Shown piece by piece: positions 20,175-20,297 of a stretch of DNA of 20,297 nt; position 1 is the stretch's first letter; each line of letters begins with the position of its first letter. The stretch spans positions 1-20,297 of the IMG/VR virus record IMGVR_UViG_3300021960_000675; one strand, given 5' to 3'. The notes beneath the pieces were generated by a model, which was given only the letters and a program-made list of their open reading frames with translations, had not been told where the DNA came from and ran no database searches. The DNA comes from a virus. A program made the position numbers and the translations under genes.

Positions 20175-20297
20175 ATGTCAGGATGGGGTATAAAAGACGC
20201 TAAAACTGCATCAGGTACGGTTGCAATTACAACTGGCGGCGCAGTTTCAGGCTCAAGTACAGCTTTCACAACACAAGCTGCTGTGGGTGATTTTCTT
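20175..20297 (+). CDS. Start of a putative structural protein, cut by window end
   Basis: Forty-one codons are visible, beginning MSGWGIKDAKTASGTVAI and rich in Thr, Ala, Gly and Ser. The T-G-G-x-V-x-G-S-S-T-x-F-T repeat ending in VGDFL is typical of beta-structured phage neck or tail proteins. A good AGGAG site (20162-20166) precedes the ATG, which lies 3 nt after the preceding stop. The family cannot be fixed from this piece. Confidence 0.55.
   Translation, partial: MSGWGIKDAKTASGTVAITTGGAVSGSSTAFTTQAAVGDFL

Noticed and set aside
1-20297. tRNA genes, CRISPR arrays, insertion sequences or integrase
   Set aside because: I looked for cloverleaf arms, spaced direct repeats and transposase or integrase motifs and saw none. 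A faint tRNA could be missed by eye.

Overview
The window is a stretch of a T4-superfamily contractile-tailed phage (myovirus) genome of the environmental, cyanophage/pelagiphage-like kind. The evidence is a collinear block of T4-type replication genes (gp45 clamp, gp44 and gp62 clamp loader, RegA repressor, gp43 DNA polymerase, UvsX recombinase, gp41 helicase). T4-style late promoters (TATAAATA) precede virion-type genes. Genes common in aquatic T4-like phages but absent from T4 are also present: a CobS/MoxR-like AAA+ ATPase, Hsp20, a phosphoribosyltransferase, the KWDG-bearing nucleotidyltransferase family, and small basic late proteins. All genes are on the + strand. No tRNA, IS element, integrase or CRISPR array was seen. 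The host cannot be told from this window, which holds no photosynthesis gene.

Layout. (1) 1-1763: the 3' part of a CobS-like AAA+ ATPase, then a small Cys-rich protein and a DUF3310-type protein. (2) 1778-4260: sliding clamp, clamp loader large and small subunits, and RegA, tightly packed with 4-11 nt overlaps. (3) 4261-5899: an accessory insert between regA and the polymerase, which are adjacent in T4. It holds an Hsp20 gene with its own promoter and long complementary flanks, a small unknown protein, a phosphoribosyltransferase and another unknown. (4) 5847-11053: DNA polymerase, UvsX, a small unknown and DnaB-type helicase. (5) 11087-11785: an HExxH metallopeptidase under a late promoter. 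(6) 11786-13234: five small accessory genes, two with near-identical strong promoters, one closed by a clear intrinsic terminator, and one beginning with a 14-bp perfect hairpin. (7) 13264-20297: late genes. These are a two-headed nucleotidyltransferase, a virion/fibre-like protein, a DUF5675 protein, a membrane coiled-coil protein, a pol-beta-type nucleotidyltransferase with a very basic tail, two conserved late proteins and the start of a structural gene.

Control. Six sigma70-like promoter candidates were found (TTGAC-N17-TATATT type). Four share the same -10 box TATATTT and a fifth differs by one base (TAGATTT). They sit before DUF3310/gp45, hsp20, gp43, uvsX and the small early genes. Four TATAAATA late promoters mark the metallopeptidase and the late block. 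The clamp, loader and polymerase would be tuned by RegA binding near start codons, as in T4. The most unusual DNA/RNA signals are the hsp20 flanking arms, which can form a 26-bp duplex with G-U pairs, the start-region hairpin at 12782-12817, and the three-arm repeat next to the promoter at 11815.
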